From Strigops habroptila (taxonomy: Eukaryota; Chordata; Aves; Psittaciformes; Psittacidae), in the NCBI RefSeq assembly GCF_004027225.2, contig NC_046360.1, positions 2,964,001 to 3,028,000 on the forward strand: a DNA stretch of 64,000 nucleotides. Reading direction: 5' to 3'. Every line of letters starts with the position of its first letter. Position 1 is the first letter of the stretch. Shown here piece by piece: positions 22,003 through 34,650 of this stretch. A program made the position numbers and the translations under genes. The notes under the pieces were generated by a model. That model made no database searches, had not been told where the DNA came from, and was given only the letters and a program-made list of their open reading frames with translations.

Positions 22003-25000
22003 CTACTGGCCAAAGAGATCATTTGGGTCCTGGAGGGAGCTGTAGCTGTGGCTGTCAGCATACTCCTCCCATTGAATGGGTTTGTTCACAGCAGCAGGAA
22101 CCCCCCAAAGCCAAGAAGGAAGGATTTGACAGGGACAGAGCTGTCGTCTACAGCTCTCAGAAGGCAACTGCCAAGGACTGCAACCCAAAAAAGAGGTGCA
22201 GTGGGAACATGACAAGTTCTTGAACATACGTTTCCCTCTCCAAGAGTGGTTGCCCAGGAAACATGACAATATTTGTTTCTAGTGCTCCTCCCCGCAACAG
22301 CTTTGAGGTAAAAATTAGCTTCTGTAACAAAGACAAAGTTTCCTCAGCGCAGTGGCTCAAAATCCCTGTTTGATGTGGGCTTTCTACATCCTGTTTCACA
22401 GTCTCTCCAGGCTGAGGAGGAAGCAACTTTGCCTTCACTGACACTCACCAGTTCATAATCCTCCACGTATTTGTATTTCTTCTCCCGATAGTAGTATTTC
22501 TTCTTCATGCAGTACAGAACAACAACGTCACACAGCACCGTTGCCTGGGGGAGAGTCAAAGAGTTTAAAACAACGCTCCTCAGACGCGAGGCACTAACCC
22601 AGCACTGAGCCCAAGAGCAGACAGGGTCACTTACCACGCCAAACAGCGCTAAGCCAGAGCCGATGTTAATCATGGTAGGAATGACATCAAATTTTCCTGC
22701 CTAGAAGATGGTTATAAGGGTGAACTTGCTTTTCAGCATCTCTGAAAGCCCTCACCACAAGATCTCCAGGAATTAGGTCACCCACCTTTCCAAACACTAT
22801 GATATCAAAGCGGATGCCGTAAGCTTTGACAAGTGTCCGTGATTCGGTGCCGTTACTATCCCTGAAGTATTTTGCAAACCTAGAGAAAAGACAGGTCAGA
22901 GCTTAGCTGGAAGTTTTTGGGGTTGTTTATGTGATCATGCAACACTTAGGTGTGTCCCCCATCCCAAGAGGATGGGCTGAACATGGGGCTTGTCTCTGGA
23001 AGCACCAAAACGATGGAGATGTCATGCAGGCAAGCACATATAGGAGAACAGCCCCAAACAGGCGAATTTGAGCCAATAGTTAGCACAAGCCAAATGAGGA
23101 AACGTGCAAAGCACGGGAAGGGGAGAAAGCAGAAGGACAGAGAGGCAGAAACAGCCCCCCATGAGGATCAGCCCCCTCAGCCAGAGGCAAGCAGGAGGCT
23201 GCAGGAGTGCAGGCAGCCACGAGAGGGCAGGGCCGGGAGCAGGCAGCACCGCTCAGCCTGGCACACAAAGGCTGCTCCTTGTCCCGCACAATGTCACTCG
23301 CAGGCAAATAACAGGGAAAGCGGATGAGAATAAGTGAGATCAGACTTACTCCACCGCATGGATGACTAAGCCAGGAGGAAGCAGAGAAGAGGGTGGAAGA
23401 AAAGAGGAAGGATTGGTAAGGGGCTGCACATGGTCTGGAGTTAGCAAGAACACTTCAGAACCCACCCCAGCCCTGGGCTGTGATTTCCTCCAGCCAGTCT
23501 CACCCAACACCCCAGTACCTGCAGGCCTGGCACCTCCCAAACACACATCTGTATGACAGCAGCTTCTCAGTGAACCCATTCACGTTCCACCAAAGAGATC
23601 CCCTGTGCTAACTGAGAGTTTGTGGTTCTAGAAGGAAGCATAGCCCTGAGCCACGTTTCCTTGCAAGTGGAATTACTGCAAGGATCTCAGCAAGTGGCCA
23701 ATCCCTATTATTACAGCTCTGAGTCTGGATGCAACCAGCTGCCCAGCTCTGCACTGGTGGTTGCACTGGAGGTGCTGGACCTATCTGTATTGGCCAGAAT
23801 GTGTTTATGGTGGATGCTCCTGGTGCAGAGCCACTTTCCAGAGGTTGGTTTTTTCCTTGTGCACAGTGAAGGAGACGCTTCAGTCTCCAACCTCCACACC
23901 CCAGCACCCTCAAACCTCCCCGTCAGCACACCCTGCAGCAGTTCTCACATTGCCGTGTCACGGGGGAGGCTGGCCCAAACGGCCATGCAAATGCTGATGC
24001 AAATATGACTCAGACACTGATGCAATCAGTGGAGCTTCACTGACCCTTCCCCTCCACTGCTGTGTGCACACAGTGAGGATCTGACCTACTCTGTGTCCCA
24101 CAGCAGCAGAGAAATTCCCAAGTTTTATAGCAAGTTCAAGGAGTACCTGCAGCTGTAGGAGTGCAGGCAACCCCTAACAGCAGGGGCAGACTGAGCCTCA
24201 GGGACACCAGGTGCCCTCCATAGCCACAGTACCTGAAGTTGTAGCCAGGTGAGACAGTGTGAGCAGAGTCCTTGTTGTCCAGGCGCCGGAAGGAATACTT
24301 TGGCACACAGTGGGATGCAGCTCTGTCAAGGTTGCAGTTCCAGTTGATCTGCAGTGCCATGACTCCACCCTGCCAAGTAAAAGAGAGGAGAAGGTGAGCA
24401 GTCCAAGTGCTTGGCCAGCCCAGCACTAGGCTCTCTGCTGACCAGAACCCTGATCCACTGACCCATGTCCCAGTCAAACACCCTTTCCCCCTGCTGCAGA
24501 AGGGCCTTGCACATAACCCCACCCAAATAAGACAAGGGCAAATATCTGTTAAGTAGAACTCACTTTAGTCCACCTGGCCAGAGGAGCTCTCCATCCTGCA
24601 GCTACTCTGTGCCCTGTGTCTGATGCCACAAGGCAGAGGGGGACAACCACCTACCGCTCCTCTTCTACACAGCTGAGGCCCAAGAAAAGGATTTGCCAAA
24701 TACCTCCACAGCCATTTCCTGGAAGTTCTGCCCTGCAGCTTCAACTATTTTCCCTAATCGAAAGATAGGGCAGAAGGGATCTGTCTGAGAGTCATAGATG
24801 CAGTTCTTGAGGTAGGTGGAGTTGATATCAGGGAGGATGTTTCGCCTACAAGGGAACAGAGAGAGAGATCTGTTGCATCTTCTTCCACTCCTCCAGCTCC
24901 CCTTTACTGTCCAAGAGACCAGACAGTGCAGTGGCCCCCACACTATTTACTTGCTGAAGTTGAACTTGGGATACAAAATGTTGTTCTTCACCAGAATGGT

Positions 25001-27693
25001 GAAGTTCTCAGCTTCTTGCAGCAATGCTGGCCTACAAAACAACAGGAAAAGTAAGTAAGTTTGCATTCTGCTTAGCCTCCTCTCAGGAAGGCCAATGCAG
25101 AGAAGGAGAACAGAGCACTCACTTGGGTACGTGATAATCATTCTCCACAGGGCACCATGCAAAGACTTCACAGGTCTTAATGCTGCTGTTGTACGGTACA
25201 CACTCGCCAGTCTGGATGCCTGGAAAGACATGTGAATGGAGATGCTACCAAGCAAAAATAGAGAGGCAGTAGTTGTCCTGTGATATCTCCTCACTCCATA
25301 AGGTAAAAGCAATCCCCTCAGAAGTGAAGTGCCAGTACCAAGACCCCCACTGCAATTTGTAGTGCAATTTCAGAGAAAGAAGCATCACATCTTTTTTCTG
25401 AGTTAAATCCTCACCTACATGAAGTACTGCTTCATGGACTCAAGGTCTTGAAAAAGCCCTTACACTGTCTGCTAACTCACCAAAGCACACATCTATCCAG
25501 CATCCACCCAACATAAACTAAGCCCATTTGCTCTCCCCCCAGAAGAAAAACCTGAGCTTCCCATTCAGTTCTTTTAGATGTGAGAGAATGAGAACAAGGA
25601 GACTGAAGTGAAATGCTGCTTCCCTCACAGGAGGAAAGACAGCACAGAGGTATCACAGCACACAGAAAGGAGCCCTTGCAGCAGGCTTCTTACCATTGCT
25701 GTGGGTGCTGGCATATCCTGGAACACAGTTGTTCTTCACCTTGCACTCTGTTTTATCATCTGGAAGCTGGAAAGGGACAATAATTACACTAAACTCTACC
25801 AACTCTCTCCCTCACACTCCCACCCAGACAAGGCAGGATATAAGCAGGCCCTGTACCTACCTCTGGGCAGCGGCCTTGGCGCTGGTTCAGTGTGAGTATC
25901 GCATTGGTCATGACAAACACAGTGTTCTCCTCCTGAACATGCAAAACAAGGAGGAAACTTAAGAGTGAGCCTGCAAATAGCATCCAAACGTGCCAAATGG
26001 CTTTGCTGACAGAGCCCCGCAGAGGGGACTTGCTCTGGGCAGTGCTGGTGTAGCACTGAAGGAGCAGATTCCCACATGTATCGCCTGATGCCACTGCCTT
26101 TATGTGGAGGAAGGAGTGTGGGACTAGCAACCCTCTCTGTCCTCCCACTTGGCCCAAACTTCCTCATTCACATGTGAAAACAGTGATCACACAGCTCCTC
26201 AGGGAGTCACAAGGCAGAGGCAGAAATCAAGTTCCAGCTGCAAGCCTGAGCACAACTCCCACTCTTTTTGCAATTATCTATTAGAAATTTGACCAGTCCT
26301 TGTTGGTTTTTCCAGGGAGCGCCACTTCCATTATCTTCAGATCTGCACAACGCAGGATTTGTTGTTTGCTTCTTCTCCACTGACATACAAATATGATCAC
26401 TCAGCCAAAACCTGGCTAAATCTGCCACTTTTACCTGCACTACACCTCATGCAGACAGAGTGACCCCCAACCAGCAGCTTGGCTGTGCCTGCCAACCCTG
26501 AACATATTGCATGTACAGCTCAGATCCGCACACACAGAGTCAATCAGTAACTACAGCAATACCTCCTGTTCAGTTCCGGATCAAGTGACTTGCAGGCTAT
26601 TCCTGGGGTTTCTGCCAACAAGTTAACTTTGAGTTGTTTGCTTTAGAAAGCAGTGAGAAGGAGCACATGTGGTTATTGTTGAAACTCTTTTCCTGAAGCC
26701 TGATTCTCCCTCCTATACAAACGCACAGACACACTTTTCTTGAAACAAGCTTCCCCAGGGCTAGTGGTTCAGGTGCTCCACATGATCTGCAGCAAAGCTG
26801 CTTCATTCTCTCATATCAAGGCCACACTGGAGCCAAAGCTGCTCCAGACCTCGCTGGACTCTGGCAGAGCAATAGCTGCTTGTTAGAAAACCCTCCCTCT
26901 GCATGCGAAAGTGGTTGATACCTGAGGAGGGATGACATAGTCAGCCACATCCCAGACCGTGGCTCCCAAGGCGGATGTGTTTGTCAGCGTTACTCCTTTC
27001 ACCTTTGTGATTACAGAACTGACCACAGAGTCTGTTTCCTGGTAGCCCTTCTCCCACAGAAAGACCCATCTGTAAAAGAAGGATTGCAAGAAAGAAACAA
27101 CAAAAAACAGGTAAACACCATAGACCAGCCCAGGCAGCGGGAATTTCTCCTTTTTTCACATGTCACCTGAAGGGGTCACAAGACAAGCAATCTCCCTTAT
27201 GTTCTTTTTCTTGGCGTGGTTTGGCAGGGTGTAATTACTGCTTTTATGCACACCTCACAGGGTGAATGTTGATCACCCTCTGGGATAGTCTCCACTCCCA
27301 AGTGGAGTCCTGCCTACAGCCGCCCTGAGCAGCTCTATTACCCCAGTTAAACTGTCCCACCCTCTGCTTGTCACCTCTTGGTGTTGGCACCCGTGGCGAG
27401 CTCCAGCCTCCCCTCAGCCCCAAGGCCTGACAGAAACGGGGGTCCCGGCGCTGCAGACGGCTCCCTCCCTCAGCACCGCACCCGGGGGCTCCCAGCGCGG
27501 AGCCGGCCCGGGACCCCTTCCCCACAGCCGGGGCAGGGGGGGGTCAGGCCGGTCCCGCTCACCCGATCACGTAGGCGAGGATGGCGAGCTGCACCGCGCG
27601 GTTGATGAGCCCCACTTTGCGGCTCCGGATCAGCACGATGCGGGGGGTGTCGTACTCGAAGAGGAAGCTGTGGAAAGCGGCGCACGACACCAT
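22003..27693 (-). CDS. P2RX4: P2RX4, P2X purinoceptor 4 (all 12 coding exons)
   Basis: Exons in transcription order: 27693-27563, 27069-26922, 25932-25861, 25766-25694, 25219-25123, 25031-24951, 24845-24704, 24369-24233, 22879-22786, 22700-22635, 22544-22449 and 22029-22003. They total 1164 nt, or 387 residues (human has 388). The product is a trimeric ATP-gated cation channel of plasma membrane and lysosomes. The N-terminal [18 protein letters not shown] and the tail [12 protein letters not shown] identify P2X4 rather than P2X5 or P2X7. ATP-contact residues are all present: K66 and K68 (TKVKG), T185 (AENFT), N292 and R294 (GYNFR), K312. All ten ectodomain cysteines are seen. TM1 is at about 30-50 and TM2 at about 335-358. 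The last exon encodes only DPNDLFGQ; it rests on phase, acceptor and the matching length of human GLASELDQ, so it is slightly less certain than the rest. Confidence 0.95.
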
Positions 27694-28010
27694 GGCGGCG
27701 GCTCCGGAGGCCTGGGAAGGGCGGGCGGGAGCGGGAACGGGAACCCCCCCCTAACACGCCGGGCAGCGGCTGCCGCGGGGCCACAGCGCCCCGAGCAGCC
27801 CGGAGAGCGGCCCCGCAGCGTGCCCCGGCTCGGGCTCTGGGGGCCCGGCCCCGCCTGCCTGCGGGGCGAGGAGGAGGCAGCGGCTGCCCCGGCTGCTCTC
27901 GGCAGGGAAAAGCGGTTCACCAGCGCCCTGACCCCTCCGGGGATAACCCGGGGCTCGGCAGCCTCGGTACCCGAGGCCTCCCGCTGCCGTAGCTCTGCCG
28001 TGCACGGACA
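27440..28010 (-). promoter_or_regulatory. P2RX4: CpG island, P2RX4 promoter and first exon
   Basis: A G+C- and CpG-rich stretch surrounds the P2RX4 start codon (27691-27693, context GCCGCCATGG). It extends about 300 bases upstream on the P2RX4 strand before composition drops to A+T-rich intergenic DNA. No TATA box is evident. Open frames read through it on both strands are composition artefacts. Confidence 0.75.
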
Positions 28011-29990
28011 CCAGGTTTATGGTGGGTCATCCCGAGGAGGATGCTCTCACCCTAGTTGTTAAATCAGGGCGATTTCCCCCCCGTGCTACTCGCTGTTAGC
28101 AAGTTTATGGGGAGTTTTCCACCTCCGCACTGGTCAAACGTGAGTTAGGGATTACCTGGAAGTCTGCTGCTGTCAGCTTTCCGCTGCCTCTGGGCTACCA
28201 ACTCTCACAAAGCAGCTGTATAGATAACCTCAGGCCATCCTAACACCAAGAGGTAACTTCAGGCAGCTCAGAGCAACGACAGAGCAACTGCCTGCAAGAG
28301 GTAGCAGAAGCATAGCTAAGACAGTTATTCTCCCATCCACAATGAGCAAATCCTTTATATTTATCCTCTCACAGAATTAATCTTTGCTATAAAAGCAGAG
28401 ATCTGCACCACCTAATTCTTGTGCCTTCACTGATGGTGAGCTGCCCAACATGGTGCTTATTTTAGAAACATCACCATAACCCTTATAATAGCAGGTAAAT
28501 CATTAGAAAGAGGTGAAGGGAACTGACAGACTGGCAGTGGGAAATCCAGAGAGAATGAAATCATTAAAGAGACTTTAGGTCAGCTACAGGTTAGTAAAAC
28601 CCCCTATTTATTACAAAAACAGTCAAATCTGACAGGACTAAAAAGAAGGGGGGAGAGAAGAAGGAAGAACATATATACATAAATGTGAAAGGAGATTAAA
28701 ATCAGTCTTAAGTGAATATTCAGTGTAAATCTTTCCAAAAGGAGAGTGAGCTTATGTGTCAGAACCAGAATGCATTAATGCCAACTGTAATATTGTCCCA
28801 CTCTAGATATATAAGATGCTGCAATATGAATGTTAATACAATTAATGCATATTACAAGCGAAGATATAAATGCCTTTAGCATAATCTGCCAACAATGTAT
28901 CCTAAAATATATGGGAAATGGAATGGCAAACTGCTGGGTTAGCTCAGAAAGAACAAAGCTTAGATGAAAGGAGGGCAGAATATATACGTTAGAATCCTTC
29001 TCACCTTGTTCCGACAACAATAGAACATGTCCAAGTATAACAAAAAGAACTGAAAAGGTGTTAGAGCACGGATTAATCTACCCCAAATATGGTGCTCCTC
29101 AGCTGCACTCTGGCCTTGCACATCACTGCACAAAGCAGCTCGCACTTAGCTCTTCAGGAGGAGGAGGTGAAGGAGGAAAGGCCTGTTTGAAGCTAAGAGC
29201 AAACAGGCCAAAATCCGACATTACCGTTTCAATGAGTATGAATGAAATGCCCCAAAATAATACATAGAGACGATAAAAGTATTTTTCCTTGTAAAGTCCC
29301 GAGTTCAAGCTTAAAGGAGCAATACCAAAGAACAGCTGGGCCTTCCAGAAAATGCTGCCTGTCACTGAAATCATCTAAAATGAGCCTGTTTAATGTGGAT
29401 GGACCAGGAGGCCTTCAACAGCGAGTTATGAAACTATGTGCTCAGTGGCCTCTTTCGAGAGCATCTTAATCCAAGCTACAGAAAGGTGGTGAGGCTGGGG
29501 GAGAAAGATGCCCAGGACCACGTTTCCAAGCAATCTCTCTTTTGGATTTCCTTCCTCCAGGGGTCATGCTTTGAGATGATTCTTGGCTCCATCTTATTTT
29601 CAGGGTGCTGGTCATCTCCGGACTCAGCTGAGGTTCTGGTGTGCAGTAGTGCAAAGGCAGGAGCCGGGAATCTCCCACTAAAAGGTAGCCCTAAGAACTC
29701 ACCCCAGAGCCTGTATTTCCAAACCATTCACTCACAGAATGAAGCAAAGGCAGAAGAAGAAAGCACTTCAGCTCAAAGTATTTGTTCTATGCTAAGCAGG
29801 AGGCCACTGTGTCTCTCCAAAGACAATATATAAGAATTCAGCTGTACTACAGAATATTTTGGGAAGTCACATGCTTTCTTCTCTTTTTTAAAGATCTATG
29901 AAAGAAAACAAAGGTTAAATGTCCAAAGTCAGTCACAGCATGAGCTCAAGTTGTGCTACATCCTTACTCCATCTTAAAACCAGTATACAA
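28010..29990. other. Intergenic between P2RX4 and P2RX7; two exon-like segments
   Basis: This is A+T-rich DNA with no clear gene. On the minus strand two short splice-bounded segments stand out. 29309-29225 is 85 nt with acceptor ttgctcctttaag and donor gtaatg, and encodes ...YKEKYFYRLYVLFWGISF. 29049-29005 is 45 nt with acceptor acaccttttcag and donor gtgaga, and encodes FFLLYLDMFYCCRNK. They faintly resemble P2X exon 9 and the end of TM2 in exon 11, and they lie where 3' exons of P2RX7 would be expected. No exon 10 or C-terminal exon accompanies them, so I do not annotate them as coding. Confidence 0.3.
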
Positions 29991-29991
29991 C

Positions 29992-30640
29992 CATAGAATC
30001 ATAGAACAGTTTGGGTTGGAAAGGACCTAAAATCACCTAGTTCCAGCTCCCTTACCACAGGCAGGGACACCTTCCACTAGACCAGGTTGCTCCAACCTGG
30101 CCTTCAACACTGCCAGGGATGGGGCAGCCACAGCTTCTCTGGGCACCCTGTGCCAGTGTCTCACCATCCTCACCGTAAAGGATTTTCTTCCTTATATCTA
30201 ATCTAAATCTCCCCTCTCTCAGTTTAAAGCCATTCCACCTTGTCCTGTCCCTACAGGCCCTTGTCCAAAGCCCCTCTCCAGGTTTCCTGGAGCCCCTTTA
30301 GGCACTGGAGCTGCTCTAAGGTGTCCCCTTCAGGAGCCTTCTCTTCTCCAGGCTGCCCCAGCCCAGCTCTCTCAGCCTGGCTCCAGAGCAGAGCTGCTCC
30401 AGCCCTCGCAGCAGCTCCGTGGCCTCCTCTGCACTCACTTCAACAGCTCCACGTCCTTCTTATATTTGGGCGGACACAGTACTCTAGTTGGGGTCTCACC
30501 AGAGCAGAGTAGAGAGGGAGAATCCCCTCCAAGTACTGGCCACACTTCTTTTGGTGCAGCCCAGGACACAGTTGGCTTCCTGGGCTGCAAGCACATGTTG
30601 CCAGGGTCATGTTGAGCTTCTCATGAACCAACAACCCACT
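29992..30640 (-). mobile_element. CR1 LINE, about 650-bp 3' fragment with reverse-transcriptase tail
   Basis: It begins with catagaatcatagaacag and ggttggaaaggacct and runs through characteristic CR1 segments (cagggatggggcagccacag, gtgccagtgtctcaccatcc). Read on the minus strand it still encodes LYSALVRPQLEYCV, the conserved end of the CR1 ORF2 reverse transcriptase. The frame is broken beyond that. It is therefore a 5'-truncated element in minus orientation, lying between P2RX4 and the recognisable P2RX7 exons. Confidence 0.93.
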
Positions 30641-33600
30641 CACTGGCGTGCTTTGGCTCAGATTCTTCATTATCCTGGTTCTCATTGGAGCCACTGGTGC
30701 AGCAGCTGCCAGCATCACAAAATTTCACAGGGTGGCTCTGTGACAACAATTCCCAACATAAATTAAAGAAAAAAGCATTTACTGCTTCATCCAACTGCAG
30801 AGAGAATTTACAACAGTGATCCTCCCCATTGGGTTTCTCATTTGACACAGCACAATAGGGATAATGATGATGGATCAGCAGATCTGGAGGAGGATTGTCT
30901 TTCTGTGTTGCCAGCGCCCACCCTAGCGAAACCGAATCGACACCTCACAAGTTGTTTCAACACCAACGCACTCCCGCTGGCACATAACCCACCACAGGAG
31001 AACAGCAATTTTTAGCTGACTCTAGAAAATACATCCTCTGGCCACAGGGCCTATTTACTTGAGGCAGACAAGAGGAATCTAGTTTTAGCCCTTCAGAATC
31101 CGATGTGGAAATATGAGAGGGTGGTAGAAATCAAATTGGTTTGGACTGATACTCCTCACTTCTCCCTTCTAAAGGGAGGATTCCAAAGGTTAAGCATCTG
31201 TCTTTACCTCAACAATGCTGCCCATATTTCCAGTATCTGGGATAGCAAGGCCATGGGGAGCTGCAGGGACAAGGGAACAGGAAGACATGGTACGGAACTA
31301 CCTGTAGGAGCATGAAGCTGCAGAAAGTTCAATCATAAGTAAAGCAGTTTGAAAACCCCAGCAAGGATACGTGAGGAGCTGGCAGTGACAAAAGTGCCCA
31401 TGTCTGAGGGCTTTAATATCATGTTATCCAAGGCCAACTCTGAACTCCTGAGCACGTTTCAGCATGATGGATATCAGACATTTCCCATTCTTCGATCACT
31501 AGAGAGTGTCAAGAATCCTGTGAGCCTTTACTACCTTCCAGTTTCTTATTCTGTCAAGAACATGACCTGATGCACAGCTCACATCAGCTTATGGATCAAT
31601 AAGCAGTCACAGAGCATGGAACAAAGAAATCCTTTTAAATCCGACAATGAAAAGCTGGCAGCACACACAAAATCATAACATTAAACTGAAAGACATACTA
31701 ATCCACACAATAATACTAATATCCAACCTCTGGTAACAACAACCATATGTCTTCTGCCTCAGACATGCTGTCAGGACTTAAAGTGCTGGGTTGTTCTTGA
31801 CTGGTTTACTTGAGTGATCTCTAAGTCCTGTTCTCCTTCATTTAGAGGAATAATTTAAATGGGAATTTGCTTAGCTGAAGGGACAGAAGGTCAGTTCCAG
31901 GGGCAGCAGATCCTCACAGATCACTCTGTTATTGCCAATCAAAATTTGTTTTATAGTTGGTTGTCTGATCAAGTCCTGAAAGAGTAAACTGTTTAAGAGG
32001 ATATGTCTGGTGTAAATGCCATCAGCTCAGTGCTCTGCCTTCTCCCATCTCCAGGTACTCATTCACATAATAGAGTCATCTAAAGGAAACCACATTTTCC
32101 TCCTTTCCTTTCTCTTCAGGTTCAGTTCCTGCTGCTCTGCTTTGCCATCTTGATGCTAACAAACCAGCCCAGAGCAAGCTTTTACTTGATTCCACCCTCT
32201 CCTGCACATCCTACTGCAAGCTAAGTTTGGCAGACTTTGAGTGCTTTGAATCAGAGTTCCCCAGATCATGCGATCATTTGCTTCCCATTCACTGCGATCT
32301 GATTTGTATTCTCTGAAGGCAGTGAGTCACTCAGAAAACCACACTGTAACGTGTTCTGCTTTCTCCTTGCTTGCACAGACGTGAAATGCCCTTTTCCCTG
32401 TGCTGAACAGTTCCACAGTCTGCGGCCAAGACATGTTTTATGGGCCAACTCTGAGCCTCTGAAGCCTGCAGGACACTTTGGGTTTATTTGAAAGTTCTCC
32501 TAAGTTTCCAGGATCAGAGGTTTTCTCTAGCCTTAAGGGGAGAGGTGATTTCACATCTGCTCTTGGTGGCACAGAAGCCTTCTCCTCTGTACCAGCTTTG
32601 TGCTCAGAACTGACCTGTTAAGTAAGAGCTTTCTTGATCACTGGCTGAAGCTTTGTTCCCTTGCACCTCAAGTGGTTATTTTCTTTTGGAAGGCTAAAGG
32701 CTGTTTCCATTTAAGTCTATCACAAAATTCCCTTTGGAACCGAGATAGAATCAATAGGGCTTCATGCAGCCAGAGGCTATAAGCTGCCTAAAGTAGCTTT
32801 CCCGACTTGCAGGACAGCCAGACTGCAGGGGGAGCAGCATTCTCTACCTGCCCTATTTCTTACTCTCTTTTCTGCTATTGATCTTTGTTAGCCTTAGGAC
32901 ACTGGGCTGGGTGGACCTCTGATATGATAATACTTTACATTCTTACAACATGTCACTGATGTCAAAAGGGTTTTCTTGAAATATATTAACTGTAGGATCA
33001 TTTCTAGCTCTTCCCCCCTCACTCACTTGGGTAGTTCTACTGAAACCAGCAGCTCTGTTTATACAAGTTGGCACACACTAGCTCAGCAGCGTGGCAGGGT
33101 TTGTGCATGATCTCTGCCAAAACATCCATGCTTCTTTTAGATAGTATTATGCTCAATCTATTCACTGCTCCTCAACGTTCATTGTCTTTGCTTTTTATAT
33201 TGCTGCACTGAACTACTCTGCCCCTCTTTTTAATTTCGGAGAGATTAGAGAATGACATTTCCTTGCCAATAAACCCCTTGACTGACAGATAGACAGTCAG
33301 GCCACCAGGATGTGGTCTGGCATCAGGCACACGCCGCCAGCAGCCTGTATTCAGCCAGTGGGCCTGTGCTGCTCACTTCCTGCAGCAGAGATTTCAGCTG
33401 AACTGCAGCAAAACAATCTTTCTGCAGACTGGTATTTTGATGTTTAAAGGATTAAAAAATGTGGGGTAAACCCATTCTTGGCATTTTGACCCCAGTGTTA
33501 ATCTGACACTAAACATCCTCGAAACGACTCCACTGTCTTCTTCCAAAAGCCTTCTCAGAAACTGCTTTGCCTACAAAAATGTTGCTGGCCTCAGCCTCAC

Positions 33601-34650
33601 AACTCTGTCAGGTTGGTTGCCAGGTCAGAGGGAACATCTATTTGTTCTGTGTTTGCACAGCTCCAGCACAGTACAGCTTTGGAACACGCTGGCAGCTCCT
33701 AGACAGTTATGGCACTCATGTTAGCATCACAAATGTATGAAAACCCATAGTGTAATAATAGTCATGCTGTGAGTCAAAAAGAGAGTGCTGTTACACGAGA
33801 GTTTTGACCTAGATCTGAGGGACAACTTCAAACATGCTGATAAGCATTTGATAAATGCTTTGTGTAAAACTATTTACAACTGGAGTCATAGTAAGATTTT
33901 TTTGTCGAAACTTCTCATAAATCTGCTATATGCACATAGACCTGAAAGCTCTGATTTGCTTCTGAGTTAATCATAATTCAGTGAACTGTGGGGTTACCCA
34001 GATGGAAGAAAAACACTTTGTTATTTTATTTGTGTTCATTCCTTTGGGAAACTCACAAGTTTAGGTAGTTTCAAGCCTCAGTTGCCATATGGTGGAACCT
34101 GCTCCAGCTATTCTGTGAATACTTGCTGGAAATTTCTAGGCCTTCCAACACAAAATCTCCTGCAATACAATCATGTTCATTTGCAAAATGACCATGATGA
34201 TACATCTATACAAGTGCAGCAACTGCAGGTTAAGGACATGACTACAAGAGTGAAGAATCAAACATCTTGTCATTCCAAGTCATCCCCATTCCCCACACCT
34301 CATAACACCTTTGCTTCAATATCCTTTAGGATTTAGGATCTGCTTGAGTAGAATCAAAAGATGACCATGAGTGACAGCCTTTTATAGGATCTATTTAAAT
34401 GCACCTTGCTTTATAAAAGGGCCTCTACATGCTACAGTACTGGCAAAATAATACCAACTCTGTCAAAATGGGTCCCATGGGTGAGATGTTAAGCATATTT
34501 AATTCTTAAAAATTGGGGCTACCTTGCTTCTCACACAATCAGTTTCTGAAGCTGGCACAATTCCATTCTCTGGCAGACAGCAAAACGTGCAGGAAGAGCA
34601 TTAAAAACATGTTTTAACACTGAGCATGATAAAAAAGTAGTATCACAGAC
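30641..34650. other. No exon recognised (P2RX7 3' exons expected here)
   Basis: Exon 8 of P2RX7 should begin within a few kb left of 34651. I looked on the minus strand for an acceptor followed by Gly-Gly codons, for the WDCNLD and YSFRRLD motifs, and for an exon end coding GYNFR. I found none. GGTGGAATC after an AG near 32185 is followed at once by a stop codon. Nor do I see the cysteine-rich C-terminal ballast domain of P2X7. The rest is unremarkable A+T-rich sequence. Confidence 0.4.

Noticed and set aside
32150-32194. GGTGGAATC after an AG on the minus strand as a start for P2RX7 exon 8
   Set aside because: A TAA follows after one more codon, and no WDCNLD or YSFRRLD motif appears.
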